Assembly: GCA_945861915.1 (NCBI GenBank)
Contig: CAMAWK010000002.1
Coordinates: 1-46,869, forward strand
Length of the DNA: 46,869 bases
Reading direction: 5' to 3'
Source of the DNA: Flavobacterium psychrophilum
GTDB taxonomy: Bacteria > Bacteroidota > Bacteroidia > Flavobacteriales > Flavobacteriaceae
Part shown: positions 9,544-17,242 of the stretch, one piece after another
Layout of the letters: each line of letters starts with the position of its first letter
Numbering within the stretch: position 1 is the stretch's first letter
Notes under the pieces: model-generated
Databases searched by the model: none
What the model saw: the letters and a program-made list of their open reading frames with translations, nothing else
Told to the model about the DNA's origin: nothing
Made by a program: the position numbers and the translations under genes

Positions 9544-9786
9544 TTAGTTAGCGTTTATTCCAATCCCAAAACCCAACATGACCGCTACAAAAAAAAGATG
9601 TATGAGTAAAACTGCTTTTTGCCATTTTGGTCTTTCATTCCATTTTTGTTCTGGATTAAACGGGTCGAACGCCAATGCAATTCCCAATGAAGCAGTCGCT
9701 TGCATAGTATCTTTTGAAAAGAAGGCTTGAAAAAGGCCTAACAATAAAAAGCCTAAATAAAGAAATTTGTTAAATCGAGTATTCAT
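9544..9786 (-). CDS. Small conserved inner-membrane protein
   Basis: An 80-residue protein with two hydrophobic segments (FLYLGFLLLGLFQAFF near the N terminus and AVLLIHLFFVAVMLGFGIGI at the C terminus), separated by a soluble stretch containing ALAFDPFNPEQKWNERPKWQ. The hairpin topology and the conserved-looking Pro/Trp-rich loop resemble small hypothetical membrane proteins frequent in flavobacteria. No function can be given. It faces the kinase gene, with 158 bp between the two stops, so transcription converges here. Confidence 0.7.
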   Translation of the reverse strand: MNTRFNKFLYLGFLLLGLFQAFFSKDTMQATASLGIALAFDPFNPEQKWNERPKWQKAVLLIHLFFVAVMLGFGIGINAN

Positions 9787-10115
9787 AGTTTATACTTTAA
9801 ATTCAAGCGTTTGTTTACTTTAATTCCTATTTGTTACAAAACTAGGAATAAATAAACCGAATAGTATTGTTTAGATTTCAAAAAATTCTCTTCAGATTTC
9901 ACACCCAAAATCCTCTGATTGAACACGGCTTTAGGATTTATTTCAAATTTTTAGGATCGTTGTTTTGCAAAAAAAGGCATTTTTTTGAAGATCACAAGAA
10001 GTTCAGACTTCAGTCAGAGTAGTCCTAAAATAAGTTAACAAGTTTTAAAATAAATTAATTAAATTATGCATTTCGCATAAAAGTTAGCAGTTTATGTTTG
10101 TCTATTTCATTGTCT
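9787..10115. other. Intergenic region without a gene
   Basis: I see no coding frame. The region holds the promoter side of the minus-strand membrane protein and a short inverted repeat (ATTCCT...AGGAAT near 9821-9847). A 17-bp word at 9915-9931 (CTGATTGAACACGGCTT) recurs at 34236-34252. Confidence 0.5.
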
Positions 10116-10683
10116 TTATAAGGAATATTTTAATGACACGCCAAATGTTCTCTGATCTCCTAATACACCGGCATAGTGCCCTGCATTTCCACCAGCGGGT
10201 AGTAATTGTTCAAAATAATCTTTGTTAAAGAGGTTGCGTCCCCAAATATGAGCAGATAAACCATCAGTAACACGAAAACCGAAACGTCCATTAAAGATTG
10301 CCTAACCTGGAACTACAAGGTATTTTGAAGCAGATGGGCTTGCTGAAAATTTAGAACGAGCATAGCAATCCACAGCTATGAAAAATTTTCCAAAATTTCC
10401 AAAGAACTTTGTGTTTGTAGTAAATTCACCTCCCAAGCTTCCTGCCCATTTTGAAACACCCGGTAAGTTCGTTCCCGATACATCTTTAAAAGATACAGCC
10501 GAACCTGTTTCTTCTAAGGGTAAAGGTGCGTTGGTGAATTTAACATATTTACCATCTGAATAAGTTGCAGCTTCATTGAATGAAAAATGTTGGTTGACTA
10601 CAAAGTTTAAATCTAATTCAGCACCAGCAACACGAACTTGATGTGCATTGGCGAGATAGCCACGATCCGCAAAGAATTCTTGT
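10116..10683 (-). pseudogene. 3' remnant of a TonB-dependent outer-membrane receptor
   Basis: Reading the minus strand gives EFFADRGYLANAHQVRVAGA, then GAELDLNFVVNQHFSFNEAA, NLPGVSKWAGSLGGEFTT, HIWGRNLFNKDYFEQLLP and a C terminus GVSLKYSL before the stop at 10116-10118. The alternating beta-strand pattern, the NLPGVSKW and GRNLFNKDY signatures and the terminal aromatic-x-Leu-type ending are those of a TonB-dependent receptor barrel. Only about the last 185 residues remain: the frame is broken upstream at 10684 by a stop and a change of sequence, and a TAG interrupts it after YLVVPG (about 10301). The gene is dead, truncated next to the element's left end. Confidence 0.85.
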
Positions 10684-10723
10684 CAAAAACTCCGCAAATG
10701 CCTCCTGACTTTGCGATCACAAA

Positions 10724-10757
10724 AAAACCCTAAAAACAATCTATTTTTTAGGGTTTT
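10724..10757. terminator. Bidirectional Rho-independent terminator-like hairpin
   Basis: Perfect 13-bp arms AAAACCCTAAAAA / TTTTTAGGGTTTT around an 8-nt loop, with A- and T-rich flanks. It lies just outside the left core repeat of the element; on the minus strand it would follow the tRNA-tail-like sequence of that repeat. Confidence 0.75.
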
Positions 10758-10762
10758 GTCTT

Positions 10763-10777
10763 GCAGAGAGGAAGGGA
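10763..10777. repeat. Left core (attL-like) repeat
   Basis: GCAGAGAGGAAGGGA, identical to 27562-27576. On the minus strand, with its neighbour, it reads GTTCGGTTCCCTTCCTCTCT, like the T-loop and acceptor end of a tRNA, but no tRNA folds around it. Confidence 0.7.
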
Positions 10778-10896
10778 ACCGAACTTTTTATACAAAAACA
10801 TATCTTTTATGAATAAGCATAAGGCTTAAAGCCTTATATAACATAGAATTGTATATGCCATTATCTAATCAAAAAATAAGACTTATATATATAATT

Positions 10897-10915
10897 ATGC
10901 CCCTAATTATGCCCC
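10897..10915. repeat. Left arm-type repeat of the element
   Basis: ATGCCCCTAATTATGCCCC, itself two ATGCCCC units 12 bp apart, and identical to 27499-27517. It lies in the -33 zone of the putative integrase promoter, so integrase or excisionase binding here could also control integrase expression. Confidence 0.65.
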
Positions 10916-10932
10916 CGATATAAATTATTTTT

Positions 10933-10940
10933 TATATTTG
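10933..10940 (+). promoter_or_regulatory. Putative integrase promoter core
   Basis: TATATTTG fits the Bacteroidota -7 box TAnnTTTG and stands 13 bp before the integrase ATG. No good -33 TTG is present; the 19-bp arm repeat occupies that zone. Confidence 0.5.
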
Positions 10941-10953
10941 AAAAAAAACAGCA

Positions 10954-12189
10954 ATGAATTATCCCTTCACATTTAATTTAAAGGAGCCAAATAGCGAAAA
11001 GGAAACACTTATTTATTTAAGAGCTAGAATTAAAAATGATAATAAATATTTGAAATATTCTACTGGCGAAAAGATTAAACCAAAATTTTGGGATAAGAAT
11101 ACAAGTCTACCAATGTCTATTTCTGGCAAAACAAAAGATGCACTTGCAATAAGACAAATTTCAAATCAACTTTCGAGATATTCCAATGAATTTGAAAGAA
11201 TTTGTACTTCTTTAGAATTTATGGACATCCCTATTGGGATAGATGTTGTAAAGGAAGAATTAGACAAAGTCTTTAAAAACTCTCCAATAATAAAAAATGA
11301 TTTTTTTAGCATTATTGATCTATATATAGACGAAAAGAAGGCACTAGGACAATGGGGAAATGCGTCAATAGAAAAATACAATACTTTAAAAAGCCTTCTT
11401 AAAGAATTTCAAGAATCAATAAAATTCTCGGTCACTTTTAATACTATAAATCCAAAATTTTATGTGTTATTTATTCAATATTGTAGAGACGTAAAAAAGC
11501 ACAAGGACAACACCCTTGGTCGTTATATAGGTTTTTTTAAAACATTTATGAGATGGGCTGAGGAGAATAAACATCATAAAAACGGCGCCTACAAAACCTT
11601 TGAAAAAATGAGTAGTGATACTTATGAAATTGCTCTTTCGTTTGAAGAATTAAAAACTTTACGAGAATTTGACTTTAGTGAAAATAAAAAATTGGAAAAA
11701 GTAAGAGATGTATTTGTCTTTGGGTGCGCAACAGGTATGAGATATTCAGATTATTCCAAAGTATGTAGAGACCACGTAAGAGATGATGTTATTTATATCA
11801 ACACCAAAAAGCAAAAAGACAATATAGAAATTCCTTTGAACCCTGTTTCGAAAGGCATTTTAGAAAAATATGAGTATAAACTTCCCTTAATTAGCGATCA
11901 AAAATTTAGAGATTATATAAAACTGGCTTGTGGTGAAGCTGGCTTTACAGAAAATGTAATTAAAACATCATATATAGGAGCTCTAAGAATTGACAATACT
12001 ATTCCTAAAAATAAATTGGTAGGAACGCATACTGCAAGAAGAACCTTTATTACTTTATCTTTGGAAAAGGGAATGCGTCCAGAAGTAGTAATGAGTATCA
12101 CCGGGCATAAAGATTATAAGTCATTCAAAAAATACATTAAACTATCTCAAAGAGTGAAACACGATGAGATGCAAAACGCCTGGAAATAA
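10954..12189 (+). CDS. Tyrosine recombinase (integrase) of the element
   Basis: Catalyses site-specific integration and excision. The N-terminal arm-binding region is of Bacteroidota type (RIKNDNKYLKYSTGEKIKPK, FWD). A SAM-like core-binding domain covers about residues 110-215. The catalytic domain has Arg near residue 260 (GCATGMRYSDY), Lys in TKKQKDN, HxxR near 358 (HTARRTFITL), the GHKDYKSF segment and the nucleophile Tyr near 393 (KKYIKLS). Full length at 411 residues. It is the outermost gene, reading inward from the left end, and its stop overlaps the next start by one base (TAATG). Confidence 0.93.
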   Translation: MNYPFTFNLKEPNSEKETLIYLRARIKNDNKYLKYSTGEKIKPKFWDKNTSLPMSISGKTKDALAIRQISNQLSRYSNEFERICTSLEFMDIPIGIDVVKEELDKVFKNSPIIKNDFFSIIDLYIDEKKALGQWGNASIEKYNTLKSLLKEFQESIKFSVTFNTINPKFYVLFIQYCRDVKKHKDNTLGRYIGFFKTFMRWAEENKHHKNGAYKTFEKMSSDTYEIALSFEELKTLREFDFSENKKLEKVRDVFVFGCATGMRYSDYSKVCRDHVRDDVIYINTKKQKDNIEIPLNPVSKGILEKYEYKLPLISDQKFRDYIKLACGEAGFTENVIKTSYIGALRIDNTIPKNKLVGTHTARRTFITLSLEKGMRPEVVMSITGHKDYKSFKKYIKLSQRVKHDEMQNAWK

Positions 12190-13268
12190 TGAACGAAAAA
12201 TTTATTAGCAAAGAATTGGGCTGTAGCGATTTAATTGACTTCCTATTTAATGAAATAAAGTTAGGTTATGAAAAGGGAATATATCAAAGCCTTTTATATA
12301 TAAATACTATTCAGGAAGAACTTAAGAATCTTGATAACGATAAAAAGACAATGGTAATCTTTGACTATTTATCGATATTCAAAAAAGAAAATTTATTAAA
12401 CAATTCAAATCGATTCAAGCATTTTCTACATGAGTCAAAAAAATTTCAAACAACAAAAGCAAAAAATATAGAAAATGAATTAGAAGATTTAGCTATTTAC
12501 ATAGTAAAATACTTTAGCGCTTTCTATTATAATGATATTGATTTAATAAATGAATTTAAAAAAATAAAAGAAGAATCATTTAAATACTTTTTTGCAAAAA
12601 ATGTTTATGACAATGGCATGATATTATTTGATGAATTAAAACTTATTGATGGTTTTAAAAATATTGAATGGTCATATAATGGTTTAGATTTTATTGTACT
12701 ACATAAATATAATTTAGACAATATTAATGGAAATGCTGAAATAGAAACCAAAAATATAAATCATCTCCATCAAATTGAGGACATAAACTTTGATATCAAA
12801 CACCTAAATTATGACTTAAAAGCATCAGAAAAAGAGATACAACTACTGAAAGATTCTATTGATAAATATTATTTTAGTTCTATGACTCTAATTCAAGATA
12901 CCTATTTTGGAGACAACCAACCCTTACTTTTTGAATTATTTAATTTTCTTAAAAAAAATAATTGCTTGGATTATGGTTGGTCTTATTTCTACAATTGTTT
13001 TGTAATAGGAAACAACGAAGTTATTAGCTTAAAAAATAATCAAACAAATTATTTTTTTGGATATCTATTTTGGGCAATATCTGATTTTTTGAAACCTCCG
13101 TATAAAAACGATAAAAAATTCTTTTACAATAAATTTTATATTGATGAGAAGCCATTAAAAGATTCTTTTTTCCGAAACTATTTCAGAAGTTTCAAGAATG
13201 ATGAATATGAAAGCATAGAAACTATAGCGGCTTTTATCGAAAAACTTAAAAAAACACATAACAAATAA
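12189..13268 (+). CDS. Unknown protein translationally coupled to the integrase
   Basis: A 359-residue, charged, Asn/Lys-rich protein that I do not recognise. It has no signal peptide or membrane segment. The first half is predicted helical (KKTMVIFDYLSIFKKENLLN); a likely coiled-coil lies near 185-225 (HLNYDLKASEKEIQLLKDSI). The C-terminal part (FFGYLFWAISDFLKPPYKND, then FRNYFRSFKNDEYESIETIA) looks like a compact domain and distantly recalls proteins that follow integrases on Bacteroidota elements. The start codon overlaps the integrase stop (TAATG), so it is likely made with the integrase. A strong terminator follows at 13317. A function in recombination or regulation of the element is only inferred from place. 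Confidence 0.75.
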   Translation: MNEKFISKELGCSDLIDFLFNEIKLGYEKGIYQSLLYINTIQEELKNLDNDKKTMVIFDYLSIFKKENLLNNSNRFKHFLHESKKFQTTKAKNIENELEDLAIYIVKYFSAFYYNDIDLINEFKKIKEESFKYFFAKNVYDNGMILFDELKLIDGFKNIEWSYNGLDFIVLHKYNLDNINGNAEIETKNINHLHQIEDINFDIKHLNYDLKASEKEIQLLKDSIDKYYFSSMTLIQDTYFGDNQPLLFELFNFLKKNNCLDYGWSYFYNCFVIGNNEVISLKNNQTNYFFGYLFWAISDFLKPPYKNDKKFFYNKFYIDEKPLKDSFFRNYFRSFKNDEYESIETIAAFIEKLKKTHNK

Positions 13269-13316
13269 TACACTGATATAAATTTACTAACAATATCTTT
13301 TAATTTTATACATAAC

Positions 13317-13357
13317 AAAAACACAAGTAACTAACAAATAGCAACTTGTGTTTTTTT
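13317..13357 (+). terminator. Rho-independent terminator
   Basis: Arms AAAAACACAAGT / ACTTGTGTTTTT with a 15-nt loop and a continuing T-tract, about 50 bp after the stop of the integrase-coupled gene. It closes the integrase operon. Confidence 0.8.
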
Positions 13358-13481
13358 ATTTTTGCTTTTTTACTAAATTTATCTTATTTAGATTACTGTT
13401 CATCCAATATAATTTTACAACATTATAAACAAGCAAAATGCGTTTGTGTACAGAATGTTGATTGCATAAAATTATTTGAAA

Positions 13482-13769
13482 ATGGATTTAATAATCACAA
13501 CTCCAGAAAGATTAGACGAGATCGTCAATATATCTATAAAGAATGCACTAGACGAATATCACAAAAAAGAACAGGTCTTAAATTCCAAAAAGAAAAACTA
13601 CACTATAAAAGAAGTCGCTGTCGAATTAAACGTGACCATTTTATCGGTTAGAAACTACATTGAAAAAGGGTATCTAAAAGCCTTCAAAATTGGCAATCGT
13701 GTGCTTATAAGTTATGAAAGTATCGAAAAAGCCAAGACCGAAATTAAATCACAAAAATACAGGCGGTAA
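13482..13769 (+). CDS. MerR/excisionase-type helix-turn-helix protein
   Basis: A 95-residue protein from the ATG at 13482 (an in-frame TTG at 13476 would add two residues). The C-terminal half has the HTH_17 / excisionase pattern: YTIKEVAVELNVTILSVRNY, then IEKGYLKAFKIGNRVLISY, which are the recognition helix and wing of a winged HTH protein. Such proteins usually serve as recombination directionality factors or as regulators of the element. The N-terminal part (TTPERLDEIVNISIKNALDE) is helical and probably dimerises. It stands alone with 212 bp upstream. Confidence 0.85.
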   Translation: MDLIITTPERLDEIVNISIKNALDEYHKKEQVLNSKKKNYTIKEVAVELNVTILSVRNYIEKGYLKAFKIGNRVLISYESIEKAKTEIKSQKYRR

Positions 13770-13889
13770 ATTCCCAATTTTGACACACAAGTGAAATTCA
13801 ATTGTTTATTCCGAAATTGATTAAACGAAATGAGCCTAACACTTCAAAAAACAAAAAATTCCGTAAAACTAACGTTAAACTAACTCAAA

Positions 13890-14312
13890 ATGGACAAATA
13901 TCTATACGAATGCCACTATTGTGGCAAAGAATACAAACCAAACCGAAGACACAAACAATTATTTTGTAGCAACAGCTGCCGTACTAATTCTTACATCAGG
14001 AACAAAAAATTAAAGTTGCAGATACCGTCAAATATTACTGCCGAGATCAGTAAACCCAACCAAATTGAAAAGATGAGTTTGCCTGGAGTTGCAAATGCTG
14101 TATTGGGAGCGTTTATAGCTAAAGAAGTGAGAGACTTTTTTACAAGTGCCGAGAATAAAACAGTGACCCGAAAAGATATTACTGACTTAATCACGACCCT
14201 AAAAGGAAGGTATTTTCCAATAAAAAACGGACCAAAAAATTCAGATGGCGCTATCCCTTTTTATGATATTCTAACTCAAAATTATTTGTACTTACCAAAT
14301 CAAAAAAAATGA
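13890..14312 (+). CDS. Zinc-ribbon protein of the element
   Basis: A 140-residue protein. The N terminus has a C-x2-C ... C-x3-C zinc knuckle (ECHYCGKEYKPNRRHKQLFC with SNSCR after it), similar to those in DNA-binding or recombination helper proteins on Bacteroidota elements. A moderately hydrophobic segment (GVANAVLGAFIAKEVRDFF) follows. The C-terminal half (TRKDITDLITTLKGRYFPIK) is without motif. It lies just upstream of the primase gene with 90 bp between, so it may act in replication or its control. Function not known. Confidence 0.65.
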   Translation: MDKYLYECHYCGKEYKPNRRHKQLFCSNSCRTNSYIRNKKLKLQIPSNITAEISKPNQIEKMSLPGVANAVLGAFIAKEVRDFFTSAENKTVTRKDITDLITTLKGRYFPIKNGPKNSDGAIPFYDILTQNYLYLPNQKK

Positions 14313-14356
14313 TTTCCAAACAAAACTCTCTAAACCAATTTACTCCCACAAAAAAA

Positions 14357-14383
14357 CCCATTGTAATTGACCGTTACAATGGG
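14357..14383. promoter_or_regulatory. Inverted repeat before the primase gene
   Basis: Perfect 10-bp arms CCCATTGTAA / TTACAATGGG with a 7-bp spacer, 20 bp upstream of the primase start and 45 bp after the preceding stop. There is no T-tract, so it is more likely an operator or 5'-UTR hairpin than a terminator. Confidence 0.55.
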
Positions 14384-14402
14384 CTAATAAAACGTAATAA
14401 TT

Positions 14403-16556
14403 ATGACACCATTACCATTGTCCAAAGATATGATTTTCAGCCAAACAACCGCTGAAGATATTTATAAAAAATTCTTAAACCTTTCTGAATTTCCAAAAAG
14501 AAATATTTCCAGTCCGTTTTCGGAAGATAAGAAACCTTCATTCAAATTATATTCTAATGGCACTTTCAAATGTCACAGCACAGGAAAACAAGGCGATGTT
14601 TTACAATTTGTTGCCGATTCAAACAAACTAGATTGTCATACACAATTCAATGAAGTTTTAAAAATAGTAGCATCAGAAATGAATATAAATTTAGAAAGTA
14701 CTGAAACTGCCATTATTCCTCGAAAACCAGCAACTAAAAAGGTTATGATAGAAGAAAAACCTTTTGTTTTAACAGTTTCCAATACTGAAATGAAAGAACA
14801 TCATTTTGCATTTTGGAAAAATTTAGGTGTTGAAAACGAATTTTTAGAACGATACAATGTTCGTGCTGTTGCAAAATACAGTTTTTTTAGTACCGCAAAA
14901 AACAAAGAATTATCCTTTACAATTCAAGATTCTGTTTTGGCTTTTAGTTATGAGGTAAACAGGAATTTTGAAGTTTATATTCCAGCACAACCTGACAAAA
15001 ATCAACCTAAATTATTCAGTAATGGCTTGCAAAATGGAGATATTTTTGGGTTACAACAACTAGGGACTGAAAAAATAGAAAATCTAATTATTTGTGCAGG
15101 CAAAAAAGATACAATTGTTGCAGTTTCAAGAGGTTTCAAAGCAGTTACTTTTAGAAGTGAGACCCATAACCCAACAGAAACACAAATTAAGACCTTGCAG
15201 AGTCTATGCAAAAACCTGTTTGTCTGTTATGATAACGATAAGGGAGGCAATATGGGTAGAAATAAAATAATTGAAAAATATCCACAAATAATTCCTTTGG
15301 CATTACCACTTGCTTACAATGACATAACGGACTATTTTCAAGAAAAAACAGCTGCAGATTTCCAAAATATTATTGATGAGGCAGGAAAAATAAAAAATGT
15401 CGAACCTAAAAAAACAGAATTGACAACAATATTTCATATAGCCGAACACTATTTACAAGAAAACTATAATTTCAGATATAATGTCATATCTCTCGAAATT
15501 GAAATAAGTCCAATAAATCAAAATAAATGGACTTCGTGTAATGAAAACTCACTTTGGCTGGAAATACAAAAGAAAAGCATAAAAATTGCAATCAATGCAT
15601 TGATTGCTATATTGAAAAGTGATTTTGTGCCAAATTTTAACCCACTGATAAATTATTTCACAAACTTACCTGAATGGGACAAAAAAACCGACTACATAAA
15701 GCAATTTTCAGAATATGTCAAATTGGATCAAGGCGAAGACAAAGAACAATTTGAGTATCATTTCAAAAAATGGTGTGTAAGAGCTGTTAAATGCGCTACG
15801 ATAGATGACTATTTTAACAAACAGGCGTTTGTATTAACCGATGATGGAAACGGACAAAACATAGGAAAAAGTTCTTGGTGCAGATTTCTTTGCCCCCCCG
15901 AACTTTTAAATTATTTTGCGGAAGATATGAGCGATGACAAAGATGCCCGCATTTTATTATGTAAAAACTTTTTGATTAATCTTGACGAATTAGCTGCTCT
16001 GACCCGAAAAGAAATAAATCAATTAAAAGCCTATTTCAGTAAATCCCAAGTAAATGAACGATTACCTTATGACAGGAAAAACTCAATAATTCAAAGAGTT
16101 GCCAGTTTTATAGGTTCTACCAATATGAGTACCTTTTTACAGGACGAAACTGGCTCGGTTCGTTGGCTATGTTTTATCGTTAAAAAAATTGATTGGAGCT
16201 ACAAGAAAGAATTTGACATCAACAACCTTTGGTCGCAAGCCTACTATCTTTCTAAAGATGAAACTTACGATGAAACTTTGACTTTAGAAGATATTAGACA
16301 AAACGAAATCAGGAACGAAAAATTTCAAATTGTTTCCCCCGAAAGAGAAATGATACACAAATACTTTGAAATTCCTGTAAACATTGAAAATGCAGAATTT
16401 TTGACATCAACTGACATATTGCATCATATAACCCTACACACTTCAGGCATAAGACTTTCTAATATTAACATTGGAAAAGCAATGAAGTCATTAGGCTATA
16501 GTCGCACTAAACACAATCAGGTTTATGGATATTGGGTAAAAAAGAAAATGATCTAA
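14403..16556 (+). CDS. Primase / VirE-type helicase replication protein
   Basis: A 717-residue replication protein. The N-terminal CHC2-like domain (FKCHSTGKQGDVLQFVADS) is the zinc-finger template-binding part of bacterial primases. A TOPRIM-like region follows at ~210-290 (NLIICAGKKDTIVAVSRGFK ... CYDNDKGG); the usual catalytic Glu of the first motif (EGxxD) is replaced by Ala-Gly-Lys, while the DxD is kept. The C-terminal half is a virulence-associated-E type P-loop ATPase: Walker A DGNGQNIGKSSW, Walker B FLINLDELAAL, then RVASFIGSTNMSTFL. This architecture is common on integrated elements and phages that replicate after excision. The iteron-like region directly downstream would be its natural target. 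Confidence 0.85.
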   Translation: MTPLPLSKDMIFSQTTAEDIYKKFLNLSEFPKRNISSPFSEDKKPSFKLYSNGTFKCHSTGKQGDVLQFVADSNKLDCHTQFNEVLKIVASEMNINLESTETAIIPRKPATKKVMIEEKPFVLTVSNTEMKEHHFAFWKNLGVENEFLERYNVRAVAKYSFFSTAKNKELSFTIQDSVLAFSYEVNRNFEVYIPAQPDKNQPKLFSNGLQNGDIFGLQQLGTEKIENLIICAGKKDTIVAVSRGFKAVTFRSETHNPTETQIKTLQSLCKNLFVCYDNDKGGNMGRNKIIEKYPQIIPLALPLAYNDITDYFQEKTAADFQNIIDEAGKIKNVEPKKTELTTIFHIAEHYLQENYNFRYNVISLEIEISPINQNKWTSCNENSLWLEIQKKSIKIAINALIAILKSDFVPNFNPLINYFTNLPEWDKKTDYIKQFSEYVKLDQGEDKEQFEYHFKKWCVRAVKCATIDDYFNKQAFVLTDDGNGQNIGKSSWCRFLCPPELLNYFAEDMSDDKDARILLCKNFLINLDELAALTRKEINQLKAYFSKSQVNERLPYDRKNSIIQRVASFIGSTNMSTFLQDETGSVRWLCFIVKKIDWSYKKEFDINNLWSQAYYLSKDETYDETLTLEDIRQNEIRNEKFQIVSPEREMIHKYFEIPVNIENAEFLTSTDILHHITLHTSGIRLSNINIGKAMKSLGYSRTKHNQVYGYWVKKKMI

Positions 16557-16658
16557 AATCTTTCTTTTTTGTACATTTGCAAAGTGATTTATTTGAACCT
16601 ACGGCAATTGTAGCCTGTGTGTAATCGAGTAAGTCGCTTTTTTATCTTTATAAAACAG

Positions 16659-16724
16659 AAAGCGGATAATTACCTCGTCTATAGGATTTGCTACGGCTGC
16701 CTCACGGTAATTATTCGCTTTTTT
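16659..16724 (+). terminator. Terminator-like hairpin after the primase gene
   Basis: Arms GCGGATAATTACC (16662-16674) and GGTAATTATTCGC (16706-16718) pair with one G-T wobble across a 31-nt loop and are followed by T6-C-T4. The long loop is unusual for a simple terminator. Confidence 0.55.
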
Positions 16725-16806
16725 CTTTTCTACTAACTTTTTTAATCTAAAAAGACGCACTACTTAATTGTGTGCTAGTATAAAAATTGAATAATATTAA
16801 TTTCTT

Positions 16807-17013
16807 CTTACCTATCTTACCCAAAACTCGAAAACCCATATAAACACTGCCTGTATAACAGGTAACTTACTATTTATCTTTCTTACCTATCCTACCTTAT
16901 CTTACCTTTATGAAATTATTTATAACTCTATAATAGTAGGTAACTTGGGTAAGATGGGTAAGTATGCTATTTTGCTTGTTAAGTCCCGTTATTATTGAGA
17001 TGGGTAAGTAAGG
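16807..17013. repeat. Iteron-like cluster, candidate replication origin
   Basis: Copies of CTTACCTATC-type words: CTTACCTATCTTACCC (16807-16822), GGTAACTTAC (16861), three TTACC/CTACC units at 16882-16906, then inverted copies TAGGTAAC, GGGTAAGATGGGTAAG (16937-16962) and GATGGGTAAGTAAGG (16999-17013). Direct copies on the left and inverted copies on the right flank the AT-only-like stretch TTTATGAAATTATTTATAAC at about 16907-16926. Iterons plus an AT-rich melting zone next to a primase gene are what a plasmid-like origin would show. Confidence 0.5.
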
Positions 17014-17160
17014 CAAGATTATTTTAAGTTTTTTGACTCAATGAGATTTTATTTTTTTATTTATCTGCAAAAAAATAATCCACAATAGTTTTAACCCTCC
17101 ATAAATCCAACTCATTACTGGCATACCAATTATTATGAATTTTAAAAAATAATTCCCCTC

Positions 17161-17178
17161 TTTACGGTTTCCCGTAAA
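17161..17178. promoter_or_regulatory. Short palindrome upstream of hsdM
   Basis: TTTACGG / CCGTAAA with a 4-bp spacer, 65 bp before the hsdM start; a possible operator for the restriction-modification operon. Confidence 0.4.
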
Positions 17179-17242
17179 CTGTAGTAAATTATTTTCAATA
17201 CCTTAGCGGAAAGAAATAATTTAAAATAGTGACCCCACAAAA

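Larger units (their letters stand above)
16557..17242. other. 685-bp non-coding region between primase and hsdM, iteron-like
   Basis: No gene on either strand. It holds a terminator-like hairpin (16659-16724), a run of TTACC-type repeats around an AT-rich core (16807-17013) and a short palindrome 65 bp before hsdM (17161-17178). Entries for these follow. Confidence 0.6.

Noticed and set aside
10378..10563. Plus-strand open frame of 61 codons
   Set aside because: It is antisense to the TonB receptor remnant, whose minus-strand translation is clearly the real one.
10763..10850. tRNA gene at the left end of the element
   Set aside because: Only a T-loop/acceptor-like tail is present; the remaining arms cannot be folded in either direction.
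16807..17013. CRISPR array
   Set aside because: The repeated words are short, irregularly spaced and in both orientations; no cas genes are in the window.
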